Counted from the stretch's first letter, positions 32,989 to 41,835 are shown. The stretch is DNA of 64,000 nucleotides from UBA1926 sp036732005 (GCA_036732005.1 DAINDF010000005.1:124001-188000); one strand, 5' to 3'. Numbers and translations are program-made. Notes: generated by a model from the letters alone, not told the origin.

Positions 32989-33816
32989 ATGTCGGCGGCC
33001 GAATCACGCACCGGGGGCGCGACCCTCGAAGAACGCTACCGCGAGGTGAAGGAGCGCATCGCTGAGGCGGCGGTGCGCGCAGGCCGCGCGCCCGATGAGG
33101 TCATCCTGGTCGCGGTGACGAAGTACGCCGAGCCCGAGGACATCCGGGGCCTGATGGAGCTCGGGCATGTGGACTTCGGCGAGAGCCGGGTGCAGCAGCT
33201 GTCACACCGGGCGGCGATGGCGAATGAGTGGCTCGAGCGGGTGCGGGTGCTCGGAGGCCCCGGGGAGGGTTCGAGGCTTCGGGCCGAGCAGGAGGTCCGC
33301 TGGCACATGATCGGGCACCTGCAGCGGAACAAGGCGCGGAGGGTGGTCGACTGCGTGCGGCTGGTTCACTCGGTGGACAGCCTCCGGATCGCCGAGGAGT
33401 TGCAGCAGATCCTGCGGAAGTCGGACCGTCGGCTCGATGTGCTGCTGCAGGTGAACATCTCGGGGGAGGAGAGCAAGAGCGGGTGTCTGCCCGCGGCGGC
33501 GCCGGCGATGGTCGAGCAGATCGACAGCATGTACAACCTGCGCCTGCGCGGGCTGATGACGATGGCGCCGTACTCGGACGATCCGGAGGACGCACGCCCG
33601 CACTTTGCGCGGTGCCGCGAGTTGTTCGAGGACCTGCGGGCCCGGGGCGCGGGCGACGGGGCGTTCAACCTGCTGAGCATGGGGATGAGCGGGGACTTCG
33701 AGGTCGCGATCGGCGAGGGCGCGAACCTGGTCCGCGTGGGGTCGGCGATCTTCCATCACCCCGACCGCCCCCCGCCGGCCGAGGAGCCGGACACGGACCA
33801 CGACGGGGAGGGGTGA
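32989..33816 (+). CDS. yggS: YggS-family pyridoxal-phosphate homeostasis protein
   Basis: A 275-residue alanine-racemase-fold PLP-binding protein (YggS/PLPBP) that buffers pyridoxal phosphate and affects amino-acid balance. The PLP lysine is Lys45 in VAVTKYAEPEDIR. Further motifs are FGESRVQQLSHR, RWHMIGHLQRNKAR, LVHSVDSLRIAEEL, LQVNISGEESKSG, RGLMTMAPYSDDPE and LSMGMSGDFEVAIGEGANLV. A short acidic tail is added at the C-terminus. The usual neighbours (proC, pilT, yggT) are absent. Probably leaderless. Confidence 0.94.
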   Translation: MSAAESRTGGATLEERYREVKERIAEAAVRAGRAPDEVILVAVTKYAEPEDIRGLMELGHVDFGESRVQQLSHRAAMANEWLERVRVLGGPGEGSRLRAEQEVRWHMIGHLQRNKARRVVDCVRLVHSVDSLRIAEELQQILRKSDRRLDVLLQVNISGEESKSGCLPAAAPAMVEQIDSMYNLRLRGLMTMAPYSDDPEDARPHFARCRELFEDLRARGAGDGAFNLLSMGMSGDFEVAIGEGANLVRVGSAIFHHPDRPPPAEEPDTDHDGEG

Positions 33817-33942
33817 CCCGAACCGGGTGGGTCCGAGGCGGGGCCGGCTCGGGGCGTGGGTGGCTCATTCAGTTCGCCCCGGTTTGGGCCGATAGGCGCT
33901 CCGCGGGGTGTGTCGGTGCGCCCCGGAACAGGGAGCCCCCGG

Positions 33943-34716
33943 ATGCCCCGCTCGCTGCTCGTCGTTGATTCCTCTGCGGTGGTCGCGCACGCGATCGGGG
34001 CCGCGGGCGTGCCGTTTGGGCTGGCGCCGGTCTACGCGTCGGACTTTCAGAGCGCGACGGGCGTGCTGGCGGGGGAAACGCCCGCGCTGGTGGTGACCGG
34101 GTTCGAGTTGAATGGGCTTCCCGGGGCCTCGCTCGTGGCCGCGATGCGCGCGAGCCCGACGCACCGGGTGGTCCCCGCGATCTTCGTGACCTCGCGTTCG
34201 CTGGGAAGGGGTGTCGAGACGCGGCTGGGGTGCCCGATCGTCGTCAAGTCTCCGCGGCTGCGTGAGGAGATCGCGGCGAAGATCGAGGAACTCGGGTTCG
34301 CGCGCACCGCGGGTGGGCCGGCGCCCGGGGGCGACGCGCTGCGTGGGAGGCGGTTGCTGGTGGCGGAAGACACGGAGGCGATGCGCCGGCTAATCTCGCA
34401 CCGCCTGCACCTGCGCGGGGCGTCGGTGACGCTGGCGAACGACGGGTTCGAGGCGAGCGTGGCGGGGCTCTCGGGCGGGTTCGATCTGATCGTGCTCGAT
34501 ATCGAGATGCCGCGACTGGATGGTCGCGACGCGGCCCGGCTGCTGCGCGAGTCGGGCGTGCGGACGCCGATCGTCGCGCTGACGGCGCACGACGACCCGG
34601 GGCTGCTTGGTGAACTGGTGGAGCGGTGGGGGTTCGACGCGGTGATCTCGAAGGAGAACGCGATCGAGTCGCTGGCGGCGGGGATGCCGGCGTGGTGCGG
34701 GAGGCGAGCGGCTTGA
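33943..34716 (+). CDS. Response regulator with tandem receiver domains
   Basis: A 257-residue protein with two receiver-like domains and no output domain. The second (about 136-250) is complete: AEDTEAMRRL acidic pocket, phospho-acceptor Asp186 in IVLDIEMPRLDG, Thr214 in VALTAHDD, and Lys237. The first (about 3-118) has kept VVDSS and the beta/alpha pattern (PAIFVTSRS, PIVVKSPRLREEI) but has TGF where the acceptor Asp should be, so it is probably a non-phosphorylated pseudo-receiver for dimerisation or binding. It may act by protein-protein contact. No histidine kinase is adjacent. GGGAG precedes the ATG. Confidence 0.82.
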   Translation: MPRSLLVVDSSAVVAHAIGAAGVPFGLAPVYASDFQSATGVLAGETPALVVTGFELNGLPGASLVAAMRASPTHRVVPAIFVTSRSLGRGVETRLGCPIVVKSPRLREEIAAKIEELGFARTAGGPAPGGDALRGRRLLVAEDTEAMRRLISHRLHLRGASVTLANDGFEASVAGLSGGFDLIVLDIEMPRLDGRDAARLLRESGVRTPIVALTAHDDPGLLGELVERWGFDAVISKENAIESLAAGMPAWCGRRAA

Positions 34717-34768
34717 GGCGGGCCCGCGTGCGCGGCTTGTTCGACGCGCGCGGTTGGGGCGTCTGATG

Positions 34769-34929
34769 CGGATTCCCGGTTGCCTTCGGGCCACGGTGCC
34801 GTGGGTCATCCCGGAGGGTGACCCACGAACGGACGCGGTCCGACATCCGCCGCCGTCACCCTTTGGGATGACGGCGGGCACCGGCCGTTGTTCGCCGCTG
34901 TCACGCTTCGCGATGACAGCGGGCACCGG
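34769..34929 (+). repeat. Interspersed structured repeat, copy B
   Basis: It begins CGGATTCCCGGT (34769-34780). Arm 1 is CGTGGGTCA/TGACCCACG (34800-34808 with 34819-34827). Arm 3 is CCGCCGTCA/TGACGGCGG (34850-34858 with 34869-34877). A further arm-3 unit, CCGCTGTCA/TGACAGCGG (34895-34903 with 34914-34922), is added before GCACCGG. Each loop is 10 nt. It lies past the 3' ends of two convergent genes. Confidence 0.8.
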
Positions 34930-34992
34930 GCGTGAGATGGCACGGAGATCGGTTTGGGCTGCTCGATGCTGGTTCGCTGCCGCGGGGGGCGA

Positions 34993-35766
34993 TCAGGCGA
35001 ACGGGCTGGTGCGCAGGGTATCAAGCGCGACGCGGATGGACCCGCCCGGGTCGCGGGCGGCCTGCATGTGGGACTGGAGATGCCTGCCCGGGCAGGCGGT
35101 CGCGGCCCACTCGCGGTGGGTCATGACCTTGTTGACCGGCACGCCGTACTGGTCCATCTTGGAGGCGACGAGCATGTCGATGGCGCGGAGGGCGGCGTCG
35201 GTGGGGCGCTGCTTCTCGAAGTTGCCCAGCACGACGATGCCCAGGTTCCGCGGGTTGCGGTCCTTGACATGGGCGCCCTGAAGGCTCTCGGGTCGGCCCT
35301 CCCAGACGCGGCCCGCGGGATCGACGGCGAAGTGGTAGCCGATGTCGGCCCATTCCTGGTTGACATGGGCCCGGCGGATCGACTCGAGACGGCGTGAGGT
35401 CTCTTCGAAGAGCGTGCTCGTGAACGGGTTCATCCCGTCGTGGTGGACGGTGATGTACTCGACGCGCCCCATCCGGTTGGCGCGGCTCATGATGGGCCCC
35501 TGGCTCGCCCAGGTCGCGCGGTTGACCACGGTCAGCCGCCCAGAGCCCGAGGGGGGAGCTGAACGGGGGGGCAGCGATGAACCCCGGCGTCCGGGCATGG
35601 GGGTGTAGCCCGGTGAATCCGGGATGGGATCGCCGACGCGGCTGTGGCGGCGTGATGTGCCGCTGCACCCGGTCAGCACCGCCCCGATGCCGGCGCAGAG
35701 CGCAAGCCCGAGGATCTCACGACGCCCCAAGGGCGGACGGCCTGCGCTGTCGGTCTGGTCTGTCAC
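34993..35766 (-). CDS. N-acetylmuramoyl-L-alanine amidase-like lipoprotein
   Basis: A 257-residue amidase_2/PGRP-fold protein that would cut the amide bond between MurNAc and the peptide stem of peptidoglycan. Zinc ligands appear as His108 (or 109) in YITVHHDG, His217 in MTHREW and Cys225 in ATACPGRH; Tyr144 in DIGYHFAVDP is the catalytic-pocket residue of the family. The N-terminus has both RR (GRREILGLAL) and a lipobox (LTGC, Cys34), so it is probably a Tat- or Sec-exported lipoprotein. The start is a GTG at 35766. Interesting because peptidoglycan in planctomycetes was long disputed. Confidence 0.88.
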   Translation of the reverse strand: MTDQTDSAGRPPLGRREILGLALCAGIGAVLTGCSGTSRRHSRVGDPIPDSPGYTPMPGRRGSSLPPRSAPPSGSGRLTVVNRATWASQGPIMSRANRMGRVEYITVHHDGMNPFTSTLFEETSRRLESIRRAHVNQEWADIGYHFAVDPAGRVWEGRPESLQGAHVKDRNPRNLGIVVLGNFEKQRPTDAALRAIDMLVASKMDQYGVPVNKVMTHREWAATACPGRHLQSHMQAARDPGGSIRVALDTLRTSPFA

Positions 35767-35835
35767 GCCACTTCCATCGGTTCGGGGAGTTTCGCGGGTG
35801 CAATGGTACCGGGCGGGCGCCTTCGGCGGAATGGG

Positions 35836-38103
35836 TCATGCGGGTTGGGCCGGTCCGAGAGTCCGGGTCGCGCCGCGCTGGGTGCGTTGAAGCCAGCGGC
35901 ACCAGATCGAGAGGACCAGGAGCATGTACAGACGCTGGCTGTGGTCGCGGCCGTGCCACGGATTTCGGCTGGCCTCCCCGGCTTGGTCGTGATCCCGCAA
36001 CATCTTGAGGACATAGGGCCGGCGGATCTCGATCTGGGCCCCGTCCAGGCCCGGGAAGGGGTCGGCGGATTCGAGGTGATCGCGCAAGAGCTGCCGCATC
36101 CCCCCGAAATCGGAGCGGAACCACTCACCGATGGGGATGGCGAAGCCCTGTTTGGGGCGGTCGACGGTCCCGGCGGGCAGGACCCGCCGCGCGAGGGCCC
36201 GGAGCAGGCCCTTTCGGCCGCCGAGCGTCAGGTGCTCGCCGAGTTCGTCGCTGAGCCTGCGGACGCGGTCGTCGAGCAGTGGGGCCCGGGTCTCGATGGG
36301 AATCTGCATGGAGGCGGTGTCGACCTTGCGGAGGTAGTCGCCCGGGAGGGTGAAGGCGCGGTCCTGGCAGGCGGCCTCGTACCCGCTGCCCGGGAGGGTC
36401 ATCCATTCCGGCTTGAGCGCCGAGCCGCCCAGCAGGCGGGCGGCGTGGGGAGCGGGGAAGATGGCGAGCAGGCTGTCGTACGAGGCTCGGCGGAGGGCAA
36501 AGGTGGCGCGGGCAAGGCGGGAGGTGATCGAGGCCGGGTCGCGCTGGGGCAGGACGGTGGTGGGCACGAGCCAGGCAAGCGGGAGGGTGAGCGGGGACGA
36601 GGGGCCGAGCCGATCGGCGAACATGTGTCGGTCGTACCCGACGAACATCTCGTCGCCCCCGTCCCCGGTCAGGACGACGGGGGCGACGCGTCCGGCCGCG
36701 CGGCAGGCCCAGAAAGTCGGCAGGAGGGAGGAATCGCCGAACGGGAGCCCGAGCGTTTCGAGGAGGCGGACGAGGTCGGACGCGGCGTCGGGGTTGGCGT
36801 CGACGGTGAGGTGGTGGGTGCCGAGGCTGTCCGCGACCGCTTGCGCGTGCCCGGATTCGTCGAACCGGGGGTCGGGCATGCGGACGCAGATCGTGGTCAG
36901 GCCCGGGCAGAAGGCCGCGGCGTAAGAAGCGACGAGGGAGGAATCGACGCCGCCGGAGAGCAGACAGGCGACGGGGACATCGGCGTCGAGGTGATCGGCG
37001 ACGACCTCGGCGAGCAGGGCGTCGAGCGGGTCGAGGACGCGTTTGGCGACCGAGGCGGCGCGTGTGAGCGAGAAGCTGCGGACGGGGCGCTTGGGCAGGA
37101 TCCGCTCTTCCTTCCGGGCTTCGGCGGGGTCAGGGCCTGCGGGCTCGGGGGCGGCGGCGAGCGCGGTGATCGACTCGGCGAGGAAGTCCGCGGTGTTCTG
37201 GGGCAGGGCCCAGAGGTTGTCCCAGGGCGTGGAGGGTTCGGCGTGGCCGTAGGTGATCGTGGCCGAGGTGTTCCAGCGGTGCAAGTGCGGGGCGCGGTCG
37301 GGCAGGGCCTTGGAGAAGAGCCTGATGAGCCCGGGGACCGTGCTCGAGAACGCGATGATCCGTGTCTGGTCAGGGTCGCTGTCGTCGGCCGCGATGTAAA
37401 GCGGCTTCTGGCCGAACGGGTCGCGGAGGGCGAGCAGGTCGGCCCGGGCGCGGTCCCAGATGACGGCGGCGTGCATGGAGCGGAGGTGTTCGGACAGGTC
37501 GGCGCCCCATCGCCGGTAGGCGTGGACCAATACCTCCGTGTCGGCGTGGTCGGTGTGGAAGCGGTGTCCGAGCGATTCGAGCTCCACGCGGAGGTCTCGG
37601 TGGTTGTAGATGCACCCGTTGAAGGCGACGGCGACGAGGTCGGCCCCGGCGGGGATGGCGGTGGCATCGAGGGTGCGGGGTGACCGCCGGATCGATTCGG
37701 TGGACGGAAGGAGCCCCGGGTGAAAGCGAGGGGTCTCGTCGGGGTTTGAAGGACCATCGGACTTCGGCCCGTCGCTGACGCTCGGGGCCCCTTCGGACGG
37801 ATTGTCGCGCGTGGGTCGTGGCTGGAGGAGTTCGCCTGAGCCGTCCGGGCGGCGCAGGTGGACCATCGGCTGGGCGCCGCCTTGGTGATCGATGATGCTC
37901 AGGCGGCAGTGGACGAGTGCAACATCGACGGTCGTGCCGTCGGGGCGTGTGGCGCGGTCGCGGAATCGGCCGGTGCCGTCGGGGCCGCGGTGCTTGATGG
38001 CATCGTCGAGGATGTCGAGCCAGTGTTCGGGGATGGAGGCGTGCGGCGGCGGCGGGCGTTCACCCGGTCGGGTCATTCTCAGCACGCCCGCGATGCCGCA
38101 CAT
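35836..38103 (-). CDS. asnB: Asparagine synthase (glutamine-hydrolysing) with insertion
   Basis: A 755-residue AsnB-type amidotransferase. It takes ammonia from glutamine at an N-terminal Ntn site (Cys2 in MCGIAGVL) and passes it to a synthetase domain that adenylates aspartate or a related carboxylate (PP-loop LLSGGVDSSLVASY; TGDGGDEMFVGYDRHMF). It is about 100 residues longer than usual. Residues about 85-155, rich in Pro, Ser, Arg and Asp, interrupt the glutaminase domain between LSIIDHQGGAQPM and VAFNGCIYNHRDLR, and the usual NGE is NGC. It may serve asparagine or cell-surface sugar modification. Probably leaderless (TATCCT 6 bases upstream). Confidence 0.9.
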   Translation of the reverse strand: MCGIAGVLRMTRPGERPPPPHASIPEHWLDILDDAIKHRGPDGTGRFRDRATRPDGTTVDVALVHCRLSIIDHQGGAQPMVHLRRPDGSGELLQPRPTRDNPSEGAPSVSDGPKSDGPSNPDETPRFHPGLLPSTESIRRSPRTLDATAIPAGADLVAVAFNGCIYNHRDLRVELESLGHRFHTDHADTEVLVHAYRRWGADLSEHLRSMHAAVIWDRARADLLALRDPFGQKPLYIAADDSDPDQTRIIAFSSTVPGLIRLFSKALPDRAPHLHRWNTSATITYGHAEPSTPWDNLWALPQNTADFLAESITALAAAPEPAGPDPAEARKEERILPKRPVRSFSLTRAASVAKRVLDPLDALLAEVVADHLDADVPVACLLSGGVDSSLVASYAAAFCPGLTTICVRMPDPRFDESGHAQAVADSLGTHHLTVDANPDAASDLVRLLETLGLPFGDSSLLPTFWACRAAGRVAPVVLTGDGGDEMFVGYDRHMFADRLGPSSPLTLPLAWLVPTTVLPQRDPASITSRLARATFALRRASYDSLLAIFPAPHAARLLGGSALKPEWMTLPGSGYEAACQDRAFTLPGDYLRKVDTASMQIPIETRAPLLDDRVRRLSDELGEHLTLGGRKGLLRALARRVLPAGTVDRPKQGFAIPIGEWFRSDFGGMRQLLRDHLESADPFPGLDGAQIEIRRPYVLKMLRDHDQAGEASRNPWHGRDHSQRLYMLLVLSIWCRWLQRTQRGATRTLGPAQPA

Positions 38104-38109
38104 GGGGGG

Positions 38110-38115
38110 AGGATA
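38110..38115 (-). promoter_or_regulatory. Leaderless-type -10 motif for asnB
   Basis: TATCCT on the minus strand, 6 cytosines before the ATG at 38103. It shares a 53-bp divergent spacer with the acyltransferase promoter. Confidence 0.5.
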
Positions 38116-38143
38116 GTGGAGCGGTGAGCGGCGGAGGGGGTGC

Positions 38144-38149
38144 TAGGCT
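38144..38149 (+). promoter_or_regulatory. Leaderless-type -10 motif for acyltransferase gene
   Basis: TAGGCT, 7 bases before the ATG at 38157, with no ribosome-binding site between them. The same hexamer serves prfA. Confidence 0.45.
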
Positions 38150-38156
38150 GGAGTCG

Positions 38157-39278
38157 ATGCAGACCGATTCCGCCCGGCTCGCGTCGCTCGATGTGTTCCG
38201 CGGCCTGACGATCGCGGCGATGCTCCTGGTGAACAACCCGGGGTCGTGGTCGTTCGTGTACGGGCCGTTGCGGCACGCGGCGTGGCACGGGTGGACGCCC
38301 ACGGACCTGATCTTCCCGTTCTTTCTCTTCATTGTCGGGGCGGCGATGGCGTTCAGCCTGCGGCGGCACACCGAGGGGGGCGAGCCGGCGGGCGGTGCGT
38401 TCTGGCGCCGGCTCTTCCGACGCGTCGCGTTGCTCCTTGCGCTGGGGCTGCTGCTCAACGGGTTCCCGTACTACGACCTGTCGACGATCCGCATCCCCGG
38501 GGTGCTGCAGCGCATCGGCTTGGTGTATGCGATGGCGGCGCCGGCGGTGGTGTTCCTGCGGCCTGGGCCGCGGGCGGCGGTGGCCGTGGCCGTGGCCGTG
38601 CTGCTCGCGTACTGGGGGCTGGGGGTGCTGGTTCCGGTCGGAGGTGAGGCGCCGGCGCTGGAGCCCGATCGGAATCTCCAGCGGGTTGTTGATCTCGGCG
38701 TCTTCGGGCCCGAGCACCTCTGGGGCGGTTCACCGACCGATCCGGAGGGGCTGCTGGGGACCCTGCCGGCGCTGGTGACCTGCCTGCTCGGGTACGGGGC
38801 GGGCGTGCTGCTCCGGGATGCGGGGCGATCGGTGCGCACGGCCCGGACGCTCGCGATGCGGGGGCTGGTGCTGACGAGCATCGGGCTTGTCTGGGGTCTG
38901 GTGCTGCCGATCAACAAGCCGCTCTGGACGCCGTCCTATGTTGCGCTGACCGGGGGGCTTGCGATGGTCTGCCTCGCGGCGTGCTTCTGGCTGGTAGACC
39001 TGCGAGGGTGGCGCCGATGGGCGCGACCCGCGGAGGTGATGGGGCTCAACGCGATCACCGCGTTCGTCGCGTCGGGGCTCGGCGCCAGGACGCTGGGGCT
39101 GATGAAGGTCGGCAGCGAAGGTGGCGGAATCGCACTCAAGCAGTGGATCTACGAGTGGCTTGTCTCGCTCGGGCTGCGCGGGGTCGATGCGTCTCTCGCG
39201 TTCGCGGTGGGGACCGTGGTGTTCTGGTGGGCCGTCGTTGCCCTGATGCAGCGGCGTGGATGGGTTCTGAAGGTCTAG
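38157..39278 (+). CDS. Membrane acyltransferase, heparan-alpha-glucosaminide N-acetyltransferase-like
   Basis: A 373-residue polytopic membrane protein of the NagX/HGSNAT-like family (DUF5009/DUF1624 group). Diagnostic parts are SLDVFRGLTIAAMLLVNNPG, then AAWHGWTPTDLIFPFFLF with the conserved His, and IPGVLQRIGLVYA. About ten transmembrane helices. Human HGSNAT acetylates glucosamine across a membrane; bacterial members are thought to acylate sugars, but the substrate is unknown here. The ATG at 38157 lies immediately before the conserved start. Divergent from asnB and convergent with the aldehyde dehydrogenase gene (4 bp apart). Confidence 0.85.
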   Translation: MQTDSARLASLDVFRGLTIAAMLLVNNPGSWSFVYGPLRHAAWHGWTPTDLIFPFFLFIVGAAMAFSLRRHTEGGEPAGGAFWRRLFRRVALLLALGLLLNGFPYYDLSTIRIPGVLQRIGLVYAMAAPAVVFLRPGPRAAVAVAVAVLLAYWGLGVLVPVGGEAPALEPDRNLQRVVDLGVFGPEHLWGGSPTDPEGLLGTLPALVTCLLGYGAGVLLRDAGRSVRTARTLAMRGLVLTSIGLVWGLVLPINKPLWTPSYVALTGGLAMVCLAACFWLVDLRGWRRWARPAEVMGLNAITAFVASGLGARTLGLMKVGSEGGGIALKQWIYEWLVSLGLRGVDASLAFAVGTVVFWWAVVALMQRRGWVLKV

Positions 39279-39282
39279 GTTC

Positions 39283-40638
39283 TCAGGCGTTCCGCGTGAT
39301 CGTGCGGACCTGGCAGAACTGGCGGTGCCCGTCGGGGCCCATGTGGTAGCCGATGCCGGAGTGCTTCGAGCCGGCCCAGGGCGAGCCCTTGGCGCCGTGG
39401 ATGCCCCGGTTGACGCCGATCATGCCCGCGTCGATGCGGGAGGCGACCTCGCGGGCGAGGGGCTCGGGGGCGAAGACGACGGCGCCGAGGCCGTACTCGG
39501 AGTCGTTGGCGAGTTCGACGGCCTCGTCGGCGTTTCTGATGGTCGTGACGGCGGCGACGGGGCCGAAGGTCTCGGTGCGCATGATGTCCATGTCCTGCGT
39601 GACGCCGGTGAGGACGGTCGCGGGCATGAAGTTGCCCGGCATGTCGGCGCCGCCGTGAACGAGTTTCGCGCCACGCGCGACGGCGTCGGCGACCTGGCGG
39701 GCGACATGGTCCTTCTGGGCGCGCATGACCATCGGGCCGAGCACGGTTCCCTCCGCCAACGGGTCGCCCGCGGGATAGGCCTTCGCGGCCTCGATCAGGC
39801 GGGCGGTGAAGGCGTCGGCGATCGTGTCCTGCACATAGATCCGCTCGGTCGAGACGCAGACCTGCCCGCAGTTTCGGAACGAGTTGCGTGCGGCGAACTC
39901 GGCGGCGGCGTCGAGGTCGGCGCCCTCGAGGACGATGAGCGGGTCCTTGCTGCCCAGTTCGAGGATCAGACGCTTGAGCCCGCCCGCGGCGGCGGCCATG
40001 ATCTTCTGCCCCGTCGCCTTGCTGCCGGTGAAGGCGATGAGGTTCACCTCGCTCGCGACGAGGGCCTTGCCCTGGTCGTCGGCGCCGTGGACGGTCTGGA
40101 GCACGCCGGGGGGGATGAGCTCATTGAGGATGTCGGCCCAGGCCTGGGCGATCAGGGGCGTCTGCTCGCTAGGCTTGAGAACCACCGCGTTGCCCGCGAC
40201 CAGAGCGGGCAGGGCCATCCATTGGGGCATGAGCATCGGGAAGTTCCAGGGCGTGATCGCGGCGACGACGCCCAGGGGGTCGTAGCGGAGGGTGGTGACC
40301 AGGCCCTCGCCCGGGAGATCGCGCGGCGCGACGGCCTCGGCGATCTCGTCAACCTCGGTCAGGAGCTTCTCGCCGCAGTGCGTGACCTCGCTGAGCCCGT
40401 CGGCGAGGGGCTTGCCCTGCTCGGTTGTCAGCAGGTGGGCGAGTTCGTCCTTGCGGTCGAGGATCGCCTGGCCCGCGGGGCGGATGATGTCGGCCCGGGC
40501 CTGAGCGGGCAAGGCGCCCCAGGCTCTCTGGGCCTCGCGGGCGCGGGCGACGAGGGCGGGGATCTCGGCGGCGGGGGTGACGGGGACCTCGCCGACGGGC
40601 TCGCCGGTGGCGGGGTTGAAGGAGGTGAGCGTGGTCAT
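39283..40638 (-). CDS. NAD(P)-dependent aldehyde dehydrogenase (succinate-semialdehyde type)
   Basis: A 451-residue aldehyde dehydrogenase oxidising an aldehyde to the acid. Visible motifs are ITPWNFPMLMPQWMALPAL, GNAVVLKPSEQTPL, IAFTGSKATGQKI, the general-base Glu in LILELGSKDPLIV, and the catalytic Cys in FRNCGQVCVSTERIYV. The pattern fits the succinate-semialdehyde/lactaldehyde group, but substrate assignment by eye is not safe. The N-terminus is about 20-30 residues shorter than E. coli GabD. The C-terminal NRGIHGAKGSPWAGSKHSG loop is complete. Probably leaderless (TACCCT 6 bases before the ATG). Confidence 0.9.
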   Translation of the reverse strand: MTTLTSFNPATGEPVGEVPVTPAAEIPALVARAREAQRAWGALPAQARADIIRPAGQAILDRKDELAHLLTTEQGKPLADGLSEVTHCGEKLLTEVDEIAEAVAPRDLPGEGLVTTLRYDPLGVVAAITPWNFPMLMPQWMALPALVAGNAVVLKPSEQTPLIAQAWADILNELIPPGVLQTVHGADDQGKALVASEVNLIAFTGSKATGQKIMAAAAGGLKRLILELGSKDPLIVLEGADLDAAAEFAARNSFRNCGQVCVSTERIYVQDTIADAFTARLIEAAKAYPAGDPLAEGTVLGPMVMRAQKDHVARQVADAVARGAKLVHGGADMPGNFMPATVLTGVTQDMDIMRTETFGPVAAVTTIRNADEAVELANDSEYGLGAVVFAPEPLAREVASRIDAGMIGVNRGIHGAKGSPWAGSKHSGIGYHMGPDGHRQFCQVRTITRNA

Positions 40639-40644
40639 GGGGGG

Positions 40645-40650
40645 AGGGTA
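40645..40650 (-). promoter_or_regulatory. Leaderless-type -10 motif for aldehyde dehydrogenase gene
   Basis: TACCCT on the minus strand, exactly 6 cytosines before the ATG at 40638. Confidence 0.45.
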
Positions 40651-40663
40651 GGGAGGACGGTGG

Positions 40664-40709
40664 CGGTGGTTCACCGCCATCACCCTTCGGGATGATGGCG
40701 GGCACCGGG
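40664..40709 (+). repeat. Interspersed structured repeat, copy C (3' half only)
   Basis: Only arm 3 and the tail remain: CCGCCATCA (40674-40682), loop CCCTTCGGGA, TGATGGCGG (40693-40701), then GCACCGG. It lies between the methyltransferase and aldehyde dehydrogenase genes. Confidence 0.7.
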
Positions 40710-40724
40710 GGTCGGAGGTGCGGG

Positions 40725-41519
40725 TCACGCCCGCGCCGCCACCAGCACGATGAACGAATCGTCGAGTTCCTCGGGGTCCTCGACGGGCAGGACATACGCG
40801 TTGCCCTCCTCGTCCACCGCGTCGGCGGTCTTGGCGTAGACCTCGGTCGACGCGAAGCCCGCCTCGAGCATCGCGTCGCGGAGCTCGGGGACGCTCCAGA
40901 GCCGCCATTCGTAGACAAAGGCGTCGAAGAACTCCTGCTCGATCACGCCGCCCTTCTCGACGCGGAAGTGCAGCACATCGGTGACCATGCCCGTGAGGGG
41001 GTTGGCCTCGCGTTGCTCCCAGGTGTAGCGCACGCGTTTGCCGGCGTGGGGGCCGAAGCGTTCCTCGCTCGGGATCCAGTGGTCGCGGTGGACCTCGCCG
41101 GTGAGGAAGGCGGACTCGCCGCCGTAGGTGTCGCAGAGGAAGACGCCCCCCTTGGTGAGGCGTGCGCGGGCGTGGGCGAGGTAGGCCACGAGGTCGGCTC
41201 GCGAGTGCCGGTAGCCGATGGAGAAGTTGCCGACGAAGATCACATCCGCAGGGTCGTCCGCGAGCATGACATCGACGCACCGCCGCAGGACGCGTGGGTG
41301 CTCGGGGTGGTGGCGCAGCGCCCCGGCGTCGAGGTCGACGGCGACGGCGCGGTGGTCGCCAGACCGGTCGACCCAGAGGCGCGAGAGGGCGGCCGTGCCG
41401 GCGAAATCTTCGCCCAGGACGCGGGGCTCGCCGCGGTGGACGGCGTGGAGGAGGGGCACGAGGTGCCTGGGGCTCTGGACGCAGAGTTCGTAGAGGTCGT
41501 GCGGGGTGGGATCGGTCAT
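40725..41519 (-). CDS. Class I SAM-dependent methyltransferase, substrate unknown
   Basis: A 264-residue Rossmann-fold methyltransferase. Motif I is the unusual VLGEDFAGTAALSRLWV, followed by the acidic residue of strand 2 (AVAVDLDAGALRHH), then ADVIFVGNFSIGYRHSR and ARARLTKGGVFLCDTYGG (motifs III-IV). The C-terminal half carries SVPELRDAMLEAGFASTEVY, a common end for small-molecule or protein methyltransferases of Methyltransf_25 type. Its substrate is unknown. The start is the ATG at 41519, directly before MTDPTPHDLYEL; a weaker TTTGAT lies 6 bases upstream. Confidence 0.82.
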   Translation of the reverse strand: MTDPTPHDLYELCVQSPRHLVPLLHAVHRGEPRVLGEDFAGTAALSRLWVDRSGDHRAVAVDLDAGALRHHPEHPRVLRRCVDVMLADDPADVIFVGNFSIGYRHSRADLVAYLAHARARLTKGGVFLCDTYGGESAFLTGEVHRDHWIPSEERFGPHAGKRVRYTWEQREANPLTGMVTDVLHFRVEKGGVIEQEFFDAFVYEWRLWSVPELRDAMLEAGFASTEVYAKTADAVDEEGNAYVLPVEDPEELDDSFIVLVAARA

Positions 41520-41538
41520 GCCGCAATCAAAGCCCGGA

Positions 41539-41835
41539 TTACCACGCCTCGACAAACCGGTTCCACTTGAACTTCTCGTTGCCGTGATAGAACTCGGGAT
41601 CGCACAGGTTCACCCGTTCCCTGGCCTCGATCTCCATCCGGTTGATGCTCCCGTCCTTGAAGAGGACATAGACATAGGTCCCGTCGGTCGTGATGCCGAC
41701 GGGCTCGAGCGTTCGCTTGGCGGCGGACCGGGAATCAGCAAGGCCGAGCATGGTCGCTCCGGCGAGGGCGGCGAGGAGAGCCACGAGCGAGGTGCGGAGT
41801 CGGCGGTTCTCCCGGATGAGGCGGTCGGTGTTCAT
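41539..41835 (-). CDS. Small anchored periplasmic protein, unknown
   Basis: A 98-residue protein with an N-terminal signal or anchor helix (about 15-34; LVALLAALAGATMLGLAD) after a charged start (NTDRLIRENRRLR). The rest is one small beta-like segment (VGITTDGTYVYVLFKDGSIN) plus a short tail. No family is recognised. AAAGGAG about 5 bases before the ATG is a convincing ribosome-binding site. It sits between the methyltransferase gene (19 bp) and the ABC permease gene (58 bp), all on the minus strand. Confidence 0.65.
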   Translation of the reverse strand: MNTDRLIRENRRLRTSLVALLAALAGATMLGLADSRSAAKRTLEPVGITTDGTYVYVLFKDGSINRMEIEARERVNLCDPEFYHGNEKFKWNRFVEAW

